DNA of 64,000 nt, from assembly GCA_905250075.1 (NCBI GenBank), contig CAJNOP010000046.1, positions 312,112 through 376,111 on the forward strand, read 5' to 3'. How positions within the stretch are numbered: position 1 is the first letter of the stretch; each line of letters begins with the position of its first letter. Below the pieces are notes generated by a model. It saw only the letters and a program-made list of their open reading frames with translations, searched no databases and had not been told where the DNA came from. Source of the stretch: Rotaria sp. Silwood1. Its lineage: Eukaryota > Rotifera > Eurotatoria > Philodinida > Philodinidae. A program made the translations under genes and the position numbers. Shown here piece by piece: positions 40,741-57,147 of this stretch.

Positions 40741-40762
40741 TCTCTCTCGCTCTCTTGTCTAG
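40741..40762 (+). promoter_or_regulatory. Pyrimidine tract and 3' splice-like site before RUVBL2
   Basis: TCTCTCTCGCTCTCTTGTCTAG ends 43 nt before the RUVBL2 ATG. It has the form of a strong 3' splice site, usable for spliced-leader addition or a 5' UTR intron. It could instead be a pyrimidine-rich initiator. Confidence 0.4.
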
Positions 40763-40805
40763 TATATACAGTATTGTGATAATTATTTCTTCCAATTCGA
40801 TCAAA

Positions 40806-44713
<3,908 letters not shown>

Positions 44714-44742
44714 TCCTCATATGTTTTTTTTTGTATTGTTAT

Positions 44743-44770
44743 TGTTGTTGTTGTTGTTGTTGTTGTTGTT
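44743..44770 (+). repeat. (TTG)n tract in the RUVBL2 3' UTR
   Basis: About nine TTG units begin 30 bp past the stop codon and would give a UUG/UGU-rich stretch in the mRNA. Confidence 0.85.
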
Positions 44771-46967
44771 TCATTCGAATGAAATGTATTTTTCCATTTT
44801 TGTTATTATTGTTATTTGTATCTGTAGAAATTCACGATGATTAAATCTGTCTAACACATCATGAAAATAATTCATTAAATTTATCTTCTAAAAATAGAAT
44901 TTTATCTCAATTGAAATATACTATCAGCATGATTAAATATATCAACATATGATTTGTGTCCATAGTGTTTTGCTTATTTCTATGTTAACAAACAATGGAT
45001 CGATCGATATGGTTTGAAGATTTTGTTTTGTCTTATAATAATGTCTTTATATGATAAAGACATTATCAATAATTTTTTTCTTCGATATTTTTATCTTTCT
45101 TAGAATCGACTGAGAACAAGAAAAGAAAATGCTATTATCCTTCTAATTCTCTCAAAAAACAAATCTCTTGACACATTTCTATGCATGTCAATCTAGGATG
45201 ACTACCATTATTTTTTGGTTGTTGTTAATAGATGAACAGAAAAAGAAAATTCTTATCGATCGAACATTCAGAATATTCAAAGAAATGTGTTCATAGTCAT
45301 CAAATACTCTAAAGTCTTTAATTGAGTGATCGATGAAATACTTTGAGATTTCGTGACATATATTCATTTGTTTTTTTCTTTTTTTATTTCTTGACAATGG
45401 CTACTACTACGCCGTATTTTATTATAGACAGTTAATTTGCATGTTGATCAACAATATTTATATTCTTTCAATGTATTTCATCTTACCGTTTTTATTTTCC
45501 AGTTGAGAAAAAATAAAAATAAAAAGAAACATTGTTTATGATGATTATAGTAGAAGTAAGTACACGGCATTTTATGTTTGATTAAAGAAAAACAGGAAAA
45601 GAAAAACATTATTAGAAATAATAAATAACCGAATAATTTGTTTTTTTGTTTTTTCTATAAGATGATTACTTGAGAGATATAAAGTTCAATAAAAGTCGAA
45701 CATTTCCGATAGGCATTATCATTATTGATTGAGTCGATTGTTCCAATTATTTTTCTTTTTTTTTTCTTCTCGACTAAGTCGTAATCAATATAAATAGTTA
45801 AAGTAATTTACTCTGACAAAAAAAAGAACGAACGCGAATAACGTTTCATTTCGTTTTTTTTTCTGATTAGTCAATATTGACTTGAGCCTCCAATACTTAA
45901 CATGTGTGATAGATTGTGATGATAAAAATAAATAGGAAATACAAGAATTGGCACTAATCATTATATATTATTACTAGCAAAAATTTGTTGAATGAGCAAT
46001 TATTGCATAAGTTTAATCATATATATATGATGATGATGATGACGTATACACTTATTCAATACATTTTATGAATTTAATTTCTTTGTAACGAAAGCAATCA
46101 CCGAGGTAATCATCAATAGTCTCCCTAGAGTTAATTGATAGTTTGATAGATTTCCACTCATTGATTATCAAGCCATCGGGAGTTGAATTCTAGGCATGTT
46201 CGTCGTGAAATTATGCAAGATATATCGGAAAACTATTTATAGTACTAGTTTACGACTGATTTTAAGATTTATTGATTAGATAATCATAGAACTAAGATAT
46301 TCTTTTTTTCGTTGAATCAATAAGCACTCATTTCCTCCTCTTCCTCGCTACCGAATCCGGTGCCATCATGGATAAAAAAAGGAAAGAAAAGGTTTTATGT
46401 TTATTAAAATTTTTTGCAGCTATGAAGTTACCAAGCAGTCGATGTTATTCAACCATGTTCTTTTAGCTCACTTCTTTTTTTTTTCATTTATTCAATTGCT
46501 TATTTATATAAAATGCTGCTATAGAATATGAGCATAATAGCATTCTTTTTTTCCTGCTCTTTCTATGTTACTTGTTCGAAATAAGCGACGACAAACCTTG
46601 AGAATATTTCTTCATGTGAAAGTCGTGAAAAAAGAAAATATTTCTATTTTAGAAAATTAAAGTATTAGTGTTTCTGATAATGTCATTACTCAACCGTTTC
46701 GTTTAGAAGTTACGTCTTTCCTGTCATCAAACGAAAAAAGAAAGAAATCCTACTATGACAATAGTTCGTCTATGAATACTTTAGAACGATAATAGAAAAA
46801 AATATTTCTTCACGAGCCAAATATTACCTATTGACATGATCAATATTTATTTTTTATAACGCTTTGCCTTCTGACAAATGTTTGCTACATGATATTTTAC
46901 TAATAGAAATTTTTGGTTCGATAATAACGATTAATATTGTCAATATAATTTTTTTTGTCTATTTCAG
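44771..46967. other. Spacer between RUVBL2 and MCTP
   Basis: No gene recognised. It holds the perfect hairpin at 45038-45066, (TGA)n near 46030-46045 and several polypyrimidine runs. The minus-strand open frame 45188-45397 has no domain. Confidence 0.4.
45038..45066. repeat. Perfect 13-bp stem hairpin
   Basis: ATAATGTCTTTAT, a 3-nt loop (ATG), then its exact reverse complement. It lies 325 bp past the RUVBL2 stop codon. Function unknown; it could be a structured RNA element, a remnant of a transposon or chance in AT-rich DNA. Confidence 0.6.
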
Positions 46968-49900
46968 TCGATATTGATCTGATAAATAATGTCTGGTGAG
47001 AACACACGTACAGATACCACTCGATCTCGTTCGATACTACGTCAAGTACGTGAAAAGTTTGGCGGTATGAATGTTAGTCGGCGTCGAACAGAAAGAAGAG
47101 CTGAATCTTCATCATCAACTTTGATTAATACTCAACGTATATCAGCTGATAATATTGATGCAAAACATTGTCAAATACAATCTCATGTAGAAAAAACGAC
47201 GCCAGTCACATATTCTCATCATTTATCTTTATTAATGAATGTTAAATCGCATTTTAATAAAAGACGAAAATCTCCAACAGCATCAGCATCATCATATGAT
47301 AACGATGATCGTACAAATTTATCATTACCACCTCTTATTTCTGTATCCGTAAGTTGTTATTTTAAATAGAAAATAGAACTTTTCTTTTTCATATGAAATT
47401 AGAATTTATTTTTAGCCGATAGTTCTGTCTTTACGATTTATTTATTTGCATCAGCTGTTGTATTTCTTTTTCTTTCTTTGAAAAGGATTGAAGAGTGAAA
47501 ACAAAATTTAAATTGTAAATTTTCATATTCATATATTTATTTCTTCTGAAAAATATAAAATTATTTGAATTAAAACGATTCACTAAGACAGTTTTATCAA
47601 TATTGTTTTTATTGAATCATCATTGAATTTAAAACATATGTCAATTATACCCTGCAGGAATATTTTCAATGGATCAAATCAATGAAATATGCACAGACCT
47701 AGATGTTTTTCTCGCAATTACTGCTTGTTTTCGTCTCGAGAAAGTCAACTTTTCCATTAGTAATTTTATTAATTGTGAAATATAAAAAAAAACGTGTGTC
47801 ATGCTTAAATTATACTTTTTAATTGATTGATTCCATTACTCATATTTTGTACGTTTAAAAAATATTTCGTGAATATTGATGACTTTAAAAACAAAAAATC
47901 GTTTTGAATGAATGAATGAAATTATCTTTATTTCGGAAGTTATTATTTAGAAGATAAAAGAGCAAAGTTGAATTTTGCTCTTTTAATATTTTTTTATTTT
48001 AAATAAATTTGACACCTCAAACGTAGATTCTGCTTTTCCTCTCTTCTTTCTGTGCATTCATTAATAAAAACTTATTCAAGCAAATTAAAACTAACAAAAT
48101 TTTACTAACGACTAGGAAAAAATGAATATTATTTTGTGAAATAATAATTACATACGCTTATAAGGCTTGTATATTTTGAATATCAAATGAACTATGTAAA
48201 CTTATTGTTTGACTATCACTCCATGTTAGATTTTCTTTGCTTTGTATATAAATAAATTTGCAATTCAAACATGCAATCATATTTTTCAGACACGAATGAA
48301 ATAACGATTGTGAAAAAGTGGAATAAATTGTCCAATGCCCTTTATTTATCGATTCATCTTTTTTGTAAATTGCCACTTTACATGCTTCTATCAAAATATA
48401 TCAATCGAATCATATAGTTTTCTTATTTAAAACTTGTATTGAATATATAATCGTTACCTCGAAAGCAAATAATCAATAAAAAAGAAATCGATGCTTTAAC
48501 ATATTGAAACAAACTTTCCAGTGGCGTAGTTGTCTTGAACAGGAAGAAAGGCTGATTCTCCTTAGTGTTGAAAAATTTTTTGATTTTTGTCCCAGTGGAA
48601 TTCCAGCATGTTTTTGCTCACCGATTCTAGAAGAAACTTTTAACCTTTCCCAAAACATGATCAACTTTAGCAAAAAGATCTTTCATTAATATAAACTTTA
48701 ATTAACAAGCTTTTATTTCTGCACAAAAAAGAAGTCAATCCGTTAGAAATGTACATTTTTTACGTAAAGGTTCGTCGATACGTCTGATTGAGTTGATACT
48801 ATTCATGTACAGCATGGCTCAACAGTTACTTCTAGTAAAAAAAAGCTTAAGTATCTGCGGCGCACATTCACCGTATAGATTAATTATTTTTTATTACTAA
48901 TAGAAATATTCTCTAACAGTGGATTTGATGATTTTCAAAAATAAACTAGATATTCATTGTTTGATCATAAATGTCCGTTAGAAGTATGTGTCTCAATAAT
49001 GTGTCCTGAAAATTTTACTCAAAAACCATTGAAGTTATTGAGTACGTCATATATAAAATATTCATTGTAGTCATAACTAGTTAATGATTGTAGATTTATC
49101 TTCAAGATAATAGTTTTTATTGTTTTTCTTAGGCATACCTGACAGTGAAAAAATAATTAAACAATCGGTAAAAGGATGGTAGAGATTTACAAAGTTTTCT
49201 TCTTAAAATCGTAACTTTTTGGTTATGTTATAAATTACGTTTGATTTGATTTAGTGCACACATTTCATTATCTATTAGTCTTGAGTGCCATGTGACCTTT
49301 AATTCAATATAAATGAGTAATAAAATAAGTATTTTCAGTTCTTTCATACTTATCTTCTCGCTTATTCTTTAATAAAACAAAGAAAAGAAAAGGCGTATTC
49401 ACTTCGATCTTTATTATAGATATGCATATCCGAAATAAATAGAATTATTTTGTAATAATGTTATTTTTGTTCGCACACTTTTGTCAAAAGTCGGATGTTA
49501 TTTCCCAGAATTTTCCTCATTCTATAGTATTAAGACATTCAATAATCGAATAGGAAGACATGTCATCAGTTTGATTAAAACTTATAGAATAGGTCTTGAT
49601 GCTCTTACACTCATTCGTATTTCAAATAGACAACTCAAATGTTAATCGTTAAAACATTAGTTGTTAATGAGATGCAATAGAAAACATAGTGGCATCCATC
49701 AACATGCATAGCTTCATTTACTCACAAGCGAAACTGACACCATTCTATCAACAAAAAAATGAGTTGCATAGAAAAAAATATGTGAGACAGCAATAGAACA
49801 TAGCATTTATTCTCTTTTTTTCTTTGCATAAGCGTTCTTTTCTTTTTTTTTGTGTTGCTCTATGCTGTCTCAGACACTCAATGAAGATAAGTTTTTTCTG

Positions 49901-52900
49901 TTGTCGCTAATCATCTGTTGCGTTTCAACATCCGCTTTCCTTTCATTTAATCGTTGAGTTAGGGAAAAAAAACTTACTGACAGAAATTTGAAGAAAAGGA
50001 AAAAAGTAACTAGTAATCCATTCAATGATGCTTATTTATACTCGGAGACTAACCTTTTATGATAAAATATGAACATTCCTAATAAGTATAACAAAAATAT
50101 AATTATGAAATGTTTTTGTGCTTGCCTCAAGGTGACCATCTTCTTACCAAAATCAGGATTGAGTTAGATTTATAAATCGAAAATTCTTCTTTTTTTGTTT
50201 TTTTCTAGGAATCAAAATCAACATCTCCATTAGATGTTAATCAAGATCTAGGTAAAGATGAACTTAATCTATTATCATCTGAACCTCCATTGAATACAAT
50301 CACACAAAATATTGATGATCAGGTTATAGTTCCACAGAATTCTTCAGATATTTTAATATCTGATGAAAATATTTCACAATTATCTCAATTAACTTCTGAA
50401 AATAATCGAACATCATGTTCAAATCGAAAAAATTTAAATAAATTTAAAGATCAAATGGCTCAACGTGCACGAACAGTTTTAAATAAATCTCCATCATTGA
50501 CATCAATTTTAACAAATACATCATTAAAAACAAATAGTATTGATATGGTTTATTGGATTGAACTTTGTATCGAAAGAGGAAAAGACTTATCTATTAAAGA
50601 TTTTAATGGTACAAGTGATCCATATGTTAAAATTTATTATGGTACTGAAGAAAAATATGTAACAAATACTGTATATAAAAATTTAAATCCTATATGGAAT
50701 GAAAAATTAACATTTTTTGTACATGATTTAAATATTCCTATTTATTTTAATATATTCGATTATGATCGTATTGGACGTGATGAATCTATGGGTTCAACAA
50801 AAATTGATCTATGGAAATTACCACTTGAAAAAACTTACAATGCAACATTAGATTTAGAAAATGAAAAACGGACAGATGGAAAAATTGGTATGCTTAAAAT
50901 TAGTATTACAATCACACCAAAAACATCAGAATTTCGTGATGAAGTAAGCATAAATAAATAATTATTTATTATTTAATTTTTATCTATCAATAAAGATAAT
51001 GCGTACAATATCGAAAACATCAAATAGAAAATCTTCTTTAACTGGTCGTATAGGAACAACTAATATGATTCCATTAGCACGACGTACTATTGATGTATTT
51101 GTAATTGAAGGAAGAAATTTAACAGTAACCAGTGGTAATAATAAACAGATTAATCCTTATGTTCGTCTTAAATTTGGAACAAATAAAAAATTTCGAACAC
51201 AAGTATTGTAATGATATATATATATTTGGTTTTGATGTTTTTTGTTTTCTGTTTTAGACAATCAAATCAACTCCTAATCCAAAATGGCATCAATCATTTT
51301 TATATGATATTAGTGCTAATGAACTTCCACCATTAGAAATAACTGTCATAGATGATACAGGTGGTTCTGGTGATTTTATTGGAAGGTAAATCGAGAACAC
51401 TAAAAGCCAAAATAAAAACTTTACGTGTTTTTTATATTTGGGTTTAATCAATTTCATATTTTTTATTTAGAGGAATTTGTAATTTAACTCACTTGGACGA
51501 GGAACGAACTCATAAAATATTAGTCGATCTGGATGATAATGCTGGTACTGTTGATTTATTTGTAACTATAACTGGAATAGCACCGTCACAAGACGTAACA
51601 AATGATAGTGAAACGTCTTCTAATATTGCACTTGATATTATACCAACAAAATTAACAGATGAAGATATTAAAAATTATGTTTGTAGAAATGAAAAAAAAA
51701 ACTGTTTATTTCATAATAAATTCTTATTTTTATTAGGGATTTTTTTCAACATTACGATCAATAAAACCAATATTGGATGTTGGAAAAATTGAAGTTAAAA
51801 GTAATAAGAAAAATAATTTTTATTTCGTTAATTGTTTTTCATAGATGAATAAAATTCTATTTATTTTAGTTTATCAAGCACGAGATTTAAGTGCAAAAGA
51901 TATTAATGGTAAATCAGATCCATTTTGTGTTGTTGAACTTGATTCAACACGTTTACGTACACATACAATTTATAAAACACTTGATCCAGTTTGGAATAAA
52001 TCATTTATTATACCTGTACAAGATATACATTCTGTACTTGAATTAACTATATTTGATGAAGATACAAATAAAACTACGGAATTTATTGGAAAAGTAGCTA
52101 TACCATTATTAGCGGTAAATGAGAAATAGCTTATTTTGTGTTTTACTTTGAACGGTGTTTTATATGTTTTGAAGATTAAAAATGGCGAAAAGAAATGGAT
52201 GGCATTAAAAGATCGAAAATCTATTTTACCTGTTAAAGGTATAATTGAAATTGAAGCAACAGTTGTTTATACAAATGTAAAGATATTTGTTGTTGTTTTT
52301 TAATATTAAATTTTCTATGGTTTTGTTCGTTGAATATTCTAGTTAAGAGCAATTATTCGAACCTTTAATCCAAGACAAGTTCGATATTATCAACAAGATG
52401 GAAAATTTCGTGTTGGTGTAAGTTCTCTGTTTTTAAAGCACTAGAAATAAAAAATTTGAACAAATATTTCATTTTCAATTTATTTTGTGTTGTTGGATAG
52501 AGCACATTGAATTACTTATGGAAAATAACTTTTTCGATTTTTCGAAACAAGTTTTTCTTGAAAATATTTGGAAAAGACTGAATTTTAAATATCTCGAGTA
52601 GAGTCGCATATTATTATAGATATTTAAATGTTTTGTCTTTATTTTTACTTTGTAAAACATTATAAAGATTAGTTTCGGATTCTGTAGATAAAGTAGACCA
52701 GAAAAACCTTATGTACATAAAGTCTTTTTGGTTTATTTTATCTGTAACATTCGGAAGTAACTCTTACAATGTTCGATGAAGTGGAAAAAAATGAAATATT
52801 TACATATCCTGATACTAATTATGATGTCTAAAATTTAATCGTTGATGTATTATTTCTCGGAAACATTTGTTTCTCAAAGTCAGAAAAGTAGTTTTTGCTA

Positions 52901-54066
52901 AGTAACCCAATGTGCTCTACTCAACGACAGTAAAGAAATTGAAAAATACATTTGTTAAAATTTTCAATTTATGGCATCATTAAAAAAACAAATTTTTTTA
53001 AATTTATTTATGATAGGTATTTAAACAACATATTAATCGTGTAAGAAACATGCTCAAATATGTAGTTAATACAGTGAAATTTGTTAATTATTGTTTTGAA
53101 TGGGAAAATCCTATATTAAGTTTTTGCGCTTTTATTGTAAGATAACATATTTGAAAAATTGTTTAACATGATAAAAAGTTTGGCTTCCTATAGATATCAC
53201 TTGCTATTATCTGGAATTTTCAATTGTATATGTTACCTTGTGCACTTTTATTAATATTTGTATGGAATGCAGTTGTACAATATCGTCGAGGTTTATTAGG
53301 AAAACCTTTTGCAACATTAGGAGATGAAGTAAAAACAAAAAAATAAGATTGTATTTTAAAATGAAAGTAATATCTGCTGTTGTTTCTATTTTTATTTTTA
53401 AGATAGTATCTGCAGCAATACAACCAGGCGTTGTTGATGAGGATGCCATAGAGAATGATGTTGGTAGTAAAGTAAGAAATTAAAAGCACAAAGAAAAGAA
53501 TTCATAAGAATTATTTGTATTTGTTATTTTTTTATAGGAACCAAAAAAATCATTACTGGGTGTTATTCATGGTATTCAAGATACTGTTCTTGAAATTCAG
53601 GGTTATGTTGATGATGTCGCTTCGACATTAGAGCGTATTAAAAAGTAAAAGAAAAAACATTGTTCTTAATATAGCTTAAAAAATAATGGTTTTTTTTATT
53701 ATAGTGTCTTTAATTTTACTGTTCCTTGGCTATCCATTCTTGCTATAGTCGTGCTAACTATTGTTTCCATAATAGTCTATCACATTCCACTTCGATATTT
53801 GGTTCTTGCTTTTATTATAAACAAGTTTACTAAACGATTTCGTAAACCAAAAGGCTACATTGATAATAATGAATTAGCTGATTTTATATCACGATTACCT
53901 TCCGATCCTGAACTCGTAAGTACTTTTAAATTTCTTTTATGCAAGAAAAGAACAACCAATGATTTCTCTTCTTTTTTTAATTTAGTTACAATATCGAGAA
54001 TTAAAAACTCTATCTCGTATTCTAACACCAAAAAAGAATAAACGTACAAGTCCAAATGGCAAATAA
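46968..54066 (+). CDS. MCTP: Multiple C2 and transmembrane domain protein (15 exons, 948 aa)
   Basis: Exons: 46989-47348, 50209-50943, 50996-51202, 51258-51385, 51471-51678, 51737-51800, 51870-52114, 52175-52276, 52343-52417, 53017-53136, 53194-53328, 53403-53471, 53538-53644, 53705-53915, 53986-54066 (TAA). The basic, Ser-rich N-terminus is followed by C2A (about 233-340, GTSDPYVK and DYDRIG), C2B (about 392-500) and C2C (about 565-650, [11 protein letters not shown] and DEDTNK). Two hydrophobic segments follow (about 749-771 and 857-885), with the family's [22 protein letters not shown] and [14 protein letters not shown] between and after. MCTPs are ER or vesicle membrane proteins that sense calcium and act in presynaptic homeostasis and lipid contacts. 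C2B lacks the usual Asp pair (QINPYV where SDPYV is expected). Intron 1 (2.9 kb) and intron 9 (599 bp) are enlarged; exon 1 is joined by frame and donor/acceptor only. A 3' splice-like site (TCTATTTCAG) ends 21 nt before the ATG. Confidence 0.93.
49783..49872. repeat. Short inverted repeat in MCTP intron 1
   Basis: TGAGACAGCA at 49783 recurs inverted as TGCTGTCTCA at 49863-49872. The next bases of each arm, AATAGAACATAGCA against ATAGAGCAACAC, are partly alike. It could be a small MITE of about 90 bp; no target duplication is clear. Confidence 0.4.
52498..52919. mobile_element. TA-flanked MITE in MCTP intron 9
   Basis: GAGCACATTG begins at 52500 and its reverse complement ends at 52917, each bounded outside by TA. 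The inverted repeats extend imperfectly for about 65 bp. A second internal hairpin lies at about 52683-52750 (CCAGAAAAACCTTATGTAC against its inverted copy). A TA duplication with inverted repeats and no coding frame fits a Tc1/mariner-type non-autonomous element. It accounts for about 420 of the 599 bp of this intron. Confidence 0.7.
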
Positions 54067-56824
54067 CAAAAACCAAACAAAAAATTATTTTGTATTTAAA
54101 ATTATTTCCATAGACAATTAATATTGACAATAATGCGAGTAGCGGATAGTTTGTGATAAAATAATATGATCGCTCCATAGATGAGAGACATTTAAGATCA
54201 GATATAATGTTACTATTTTTATTGTGTATACGGTGAATTGTCTTTCGAAAAAAAAAACAAATAATGCAAAACTAATTAGATATTTATTCCGGCAATTTTT
54301 TTCTTAATATTTTTGATTGATTTAGTTTGGTAAATGAAAAATGCTTTCTCTATGAATATTAAAGAAAAGGTTCATTGTTTTTCTATTATTAACGGAGGCT
54401 ATAATGCGATTTGTTTTCAACCATATACCTGAACATAATTTTGCTAAAAATGGTCTATACTCAAAGAAAAATTAATTAGAACTTTTATGCCTTTAGGTAG
54501 GAGAGACTTTGTCCTTAAGAAGTTCCATGAATTTTTTTTTCATAGAAATAGGCCTCTTTTTGTTGTTATTCTATTGTCCAAATGCGTGTATTGTCGACAG
54601 TGATTTATTTCATACTTGTCACATTTGTTTCATCGATTATCATAATTCTTATTAATGGAATCTGACGATAGTTTTATGATTGGAATACGACATTATACAT
54701 CAAATTCATTATGTAAATATGATTTTAGATTCGAATAATCAGATGACTGATGGTTTTATGAATGATCAGAAATGAATAAATGGAGCATTTTTTATGAAAA
54801 CAATAATTGTGAGATAAGATGATAAGAGCTGATTAGAGGACCCATGTGGCACTATGGCCGAATATGTCAAAGATGCGCACGAAATGATGGAATCTAATTT
54901 GCACTTAAAAAACATGATTAGAAAAGACAGGAGCAGAAAAAGCATCCTAGATAATTCAAATTAATCTTAATCAAAAACCTATTATGATAGACTGTTAGCA
55001 GCTATGTGATTGCCTTATTCCCTAAACGACGGACTGTAATTAGAAGATATATATTACTTTCAATATTTTAACCTCGTTAACCTAAGCTCGTTTTGAGAAT
55101 AGCAATGCTTCAAATAAAAAAGCACAAATATTCAGTATCAGAACATCTCATTCTCAATAATATTCAGCTGTGTGTATTTCACTTCACTTCTATCGCAAGA
55201 GTCCGTTCATAATGGTATTAGATGGTTATTTGCATGTTGTAGATTATCGAATTGATGAAAAACTAATTGACTTTCTGAAAATCATAAAAAAATTGATTAT
55301 TATTATCGCATACATAAATATAATTTTGCTATGAATGTCTCAGGTGTGGTCATTCTTAAACGGCACAATGTTCATGCAATAAATTGTAATCGTGATTCAA
55401 TCAAAATATGACCAAGAAAATTCCATGAAAATCTCGTCAATCATTTTAATAATGCATACGAGTCCACTGATACTGTTTTATCATAGTTCCCCCATCGAGC
55501 ACGATTATGTTGACCACTATTTGATCAGATTATTTTGATAAGAAATATGAATGCTTGTAGCATTGCATGTATCAATCCGATAATCAACATGCATTGTTCC
55601 TCTCGTGTTTTATTTACAAATCTACTTATTCTAATTTATGATTTTAGAACTAAAAATAAGATTGTTATTTGTTTTACTGTGCTTTTTCGATTGGCTATCG
55701 AATATGAAAATTAGATTTTGTTGTTTCGTGCACATCTTTCGTGATTCTGTTACCACAGGTACATCGCAAAATTTATAAGAACGGATAATAGCGCTTACAA
55801 CTTTCGGTTTCAATAATAGATGATTGTCGAGAGTGATTTCTGCCCAAATTTGAATTATTGATTAGAAAGACTCCAAAAATCAATCGAGAAAAAACAGTTT
55901 CAGAATATATTTTATTAATAAAAACTCATCCCGTAACTGCACCCTATTCGAACACAGTAGTTAGTACAGGTTAGTCAGACGCATCAACGTTATCAAAGTA
56001 TATTGCATTCGACTCAATTCTGTCAGTTTTAATCGATATCAAAAATGTTCTGTAAAAAATTTTTAATCAGAAATTCATCTCTACAAAAAATCAAATATAT
56101 TGAAATAGATGCATAATATAAATATTAACAATATTTTTACATGAATTTTTGATGAATTGAGAACATTTTAGATTTTCTATTAGCATAATTCTTTTCGATA
56201 AACATGTGATTAGAAGATGGCTTAATTTACATAGGCTAGTCATGTTGTATTTTCGTTTGCACTACTACAGTAGAATGGTGGTGAGAAGTAGAGGTTTTCA
56301 AATTGGTTACGCGTGATCGTTAGTATTTAAGCAAGTAAGTGGTGGTCGTTGTAAACTATATCCAGTGGGAAAATTAGTTCACCTTTTACATTGACGGCGA
56401 GATATCGTTTTGAGAATATGTTGCAGCTATTTTCTCAAATATAAAAATTCAATTATGAACAATCCAATGAATTTCTTTCAATAGTTTCTTCATGTCTAGG
56501 TAGAAACAACACATCTTTGAAAACAAAGAACTATGATACGGTTTCTGTCTTATCAAGTTTTGAGAAAAGCTTAATCATATAGGAATATGAAACTTTGTTA
56601 CAATATTTGAACGAAAATGGTATGACGATTGCTATGCAGTGCTTGGCACCATAATGACTAGATACGATATAATCTTTAACATAAAACACTTTGCTTGTAA
56701 CCAATGAAAAAAAAAGACAAATCTAATTGTTTGTTTAACACGAAAATAAATTACATGAAAAAAAAAATATTCAAGTTTGTTTCTTCAATGTCTGCATATT
56801 TCGAATGGTACATCTATATGTATA
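54067..56824. other. Intergenic sequence, nothing recognised
   Basis: The first few hundred bases are the MCTP 3' flank. A minus-strand open frame near 55631-55850 has a weak 3' splice-like site before it (TTTGGGCAG) but no family features. The 3' flank of the LYR gene is at the right end. Confidence 0.4.
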
Positions 56825-57099
56825 TTAGATGAGGCGTTTATTTTTTAAAAATTCTTGGCCTTTCTAAACAAAGAAAAAATACCAATATATGAAGCACAAA
56901 GTAATTCTTTTTTGTGTTCTTACTGCTATTTGTCGTACAATTTCATCTTCGTTATCTAATAGTTTTCCCTTAGCAAATTCTTGTTTAATTCTTGTTAAAT
57001 AAAAATCAACATCTGTATATTTTAATGTTTGACTATATTTAAGTAAATCTCGATAAAGACGAAGAATTTCACGTTGTCTTGTTGACATAATAAAAATAT
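56825..57099 (-). CDS. LYR-motif protein, MIEF1-microprotein homologue (2 exons, 67 aa)
   Basis: Exons 57088-56924 and 56863-56825 (TAA) are split by a 60-bp intron; without splicing the frame would run into a hydrophobic tail that the family lacks. The spliced product has the LYR tripeptide at residues 11-13 (ILRLYRDLL), then LKYTDVDFYLTRIKQEF (22-38) and ends IAKGQEFLKNKRLI. This follows, step by step, the human MIEF1 microprotein (AltMiD51, L0R8F8; 70 aa; LYRALLR, LRYTDRDFYFASIRREF, GLVFLNGKLGRII). In human mitochondria that protein binds acyl-carrier protein and MALSU1 on the large mitoribosomal subunit during assembly, and it is translated from the 5' UTR of MIEF1. Here no MIEF1 sequence is nearby: it is a separate gene 59 bp behind SURF6. 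Confidence 0.88.
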
Positions 57100-57115
57100 C
57101 TTAAAAAGAAAAAAA
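57100..57115 (-). promoter_or_regulatory. 3' splice site between SURF6 and the LYR gene
   Basis: On the minus strand TTTTTTTTTCTTTTTAAG ends 11 nt before the LYR ATG and lies within the 59-bp gap behind the SURF6 stop. A polypyrimidine tract plus AG at this place is what a spliced-leader acceptor of a downstream operon gene looks like. Bdelloids are known to trans-splice. No upstream promoter could fit in this gap. Confidence 0.55.
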
Positions 57116-57147
57116 AAACAAAAACAAAAACAACAAATTTTATTCTT

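Noticed and set aside
48158..48673. Possible two-exon minus-strand gene inside MCTP intron 1
   Set aside because: A 70-bp GT...AG pair is visible, but the upstream frame stops before the donor and no ATG or family was found; left as unproven.
55631..55850. Minus-strand open frame with an acceptor-like AG
   Set aside because: The acceptor is weak, the frame before it is closed and no family could be named.
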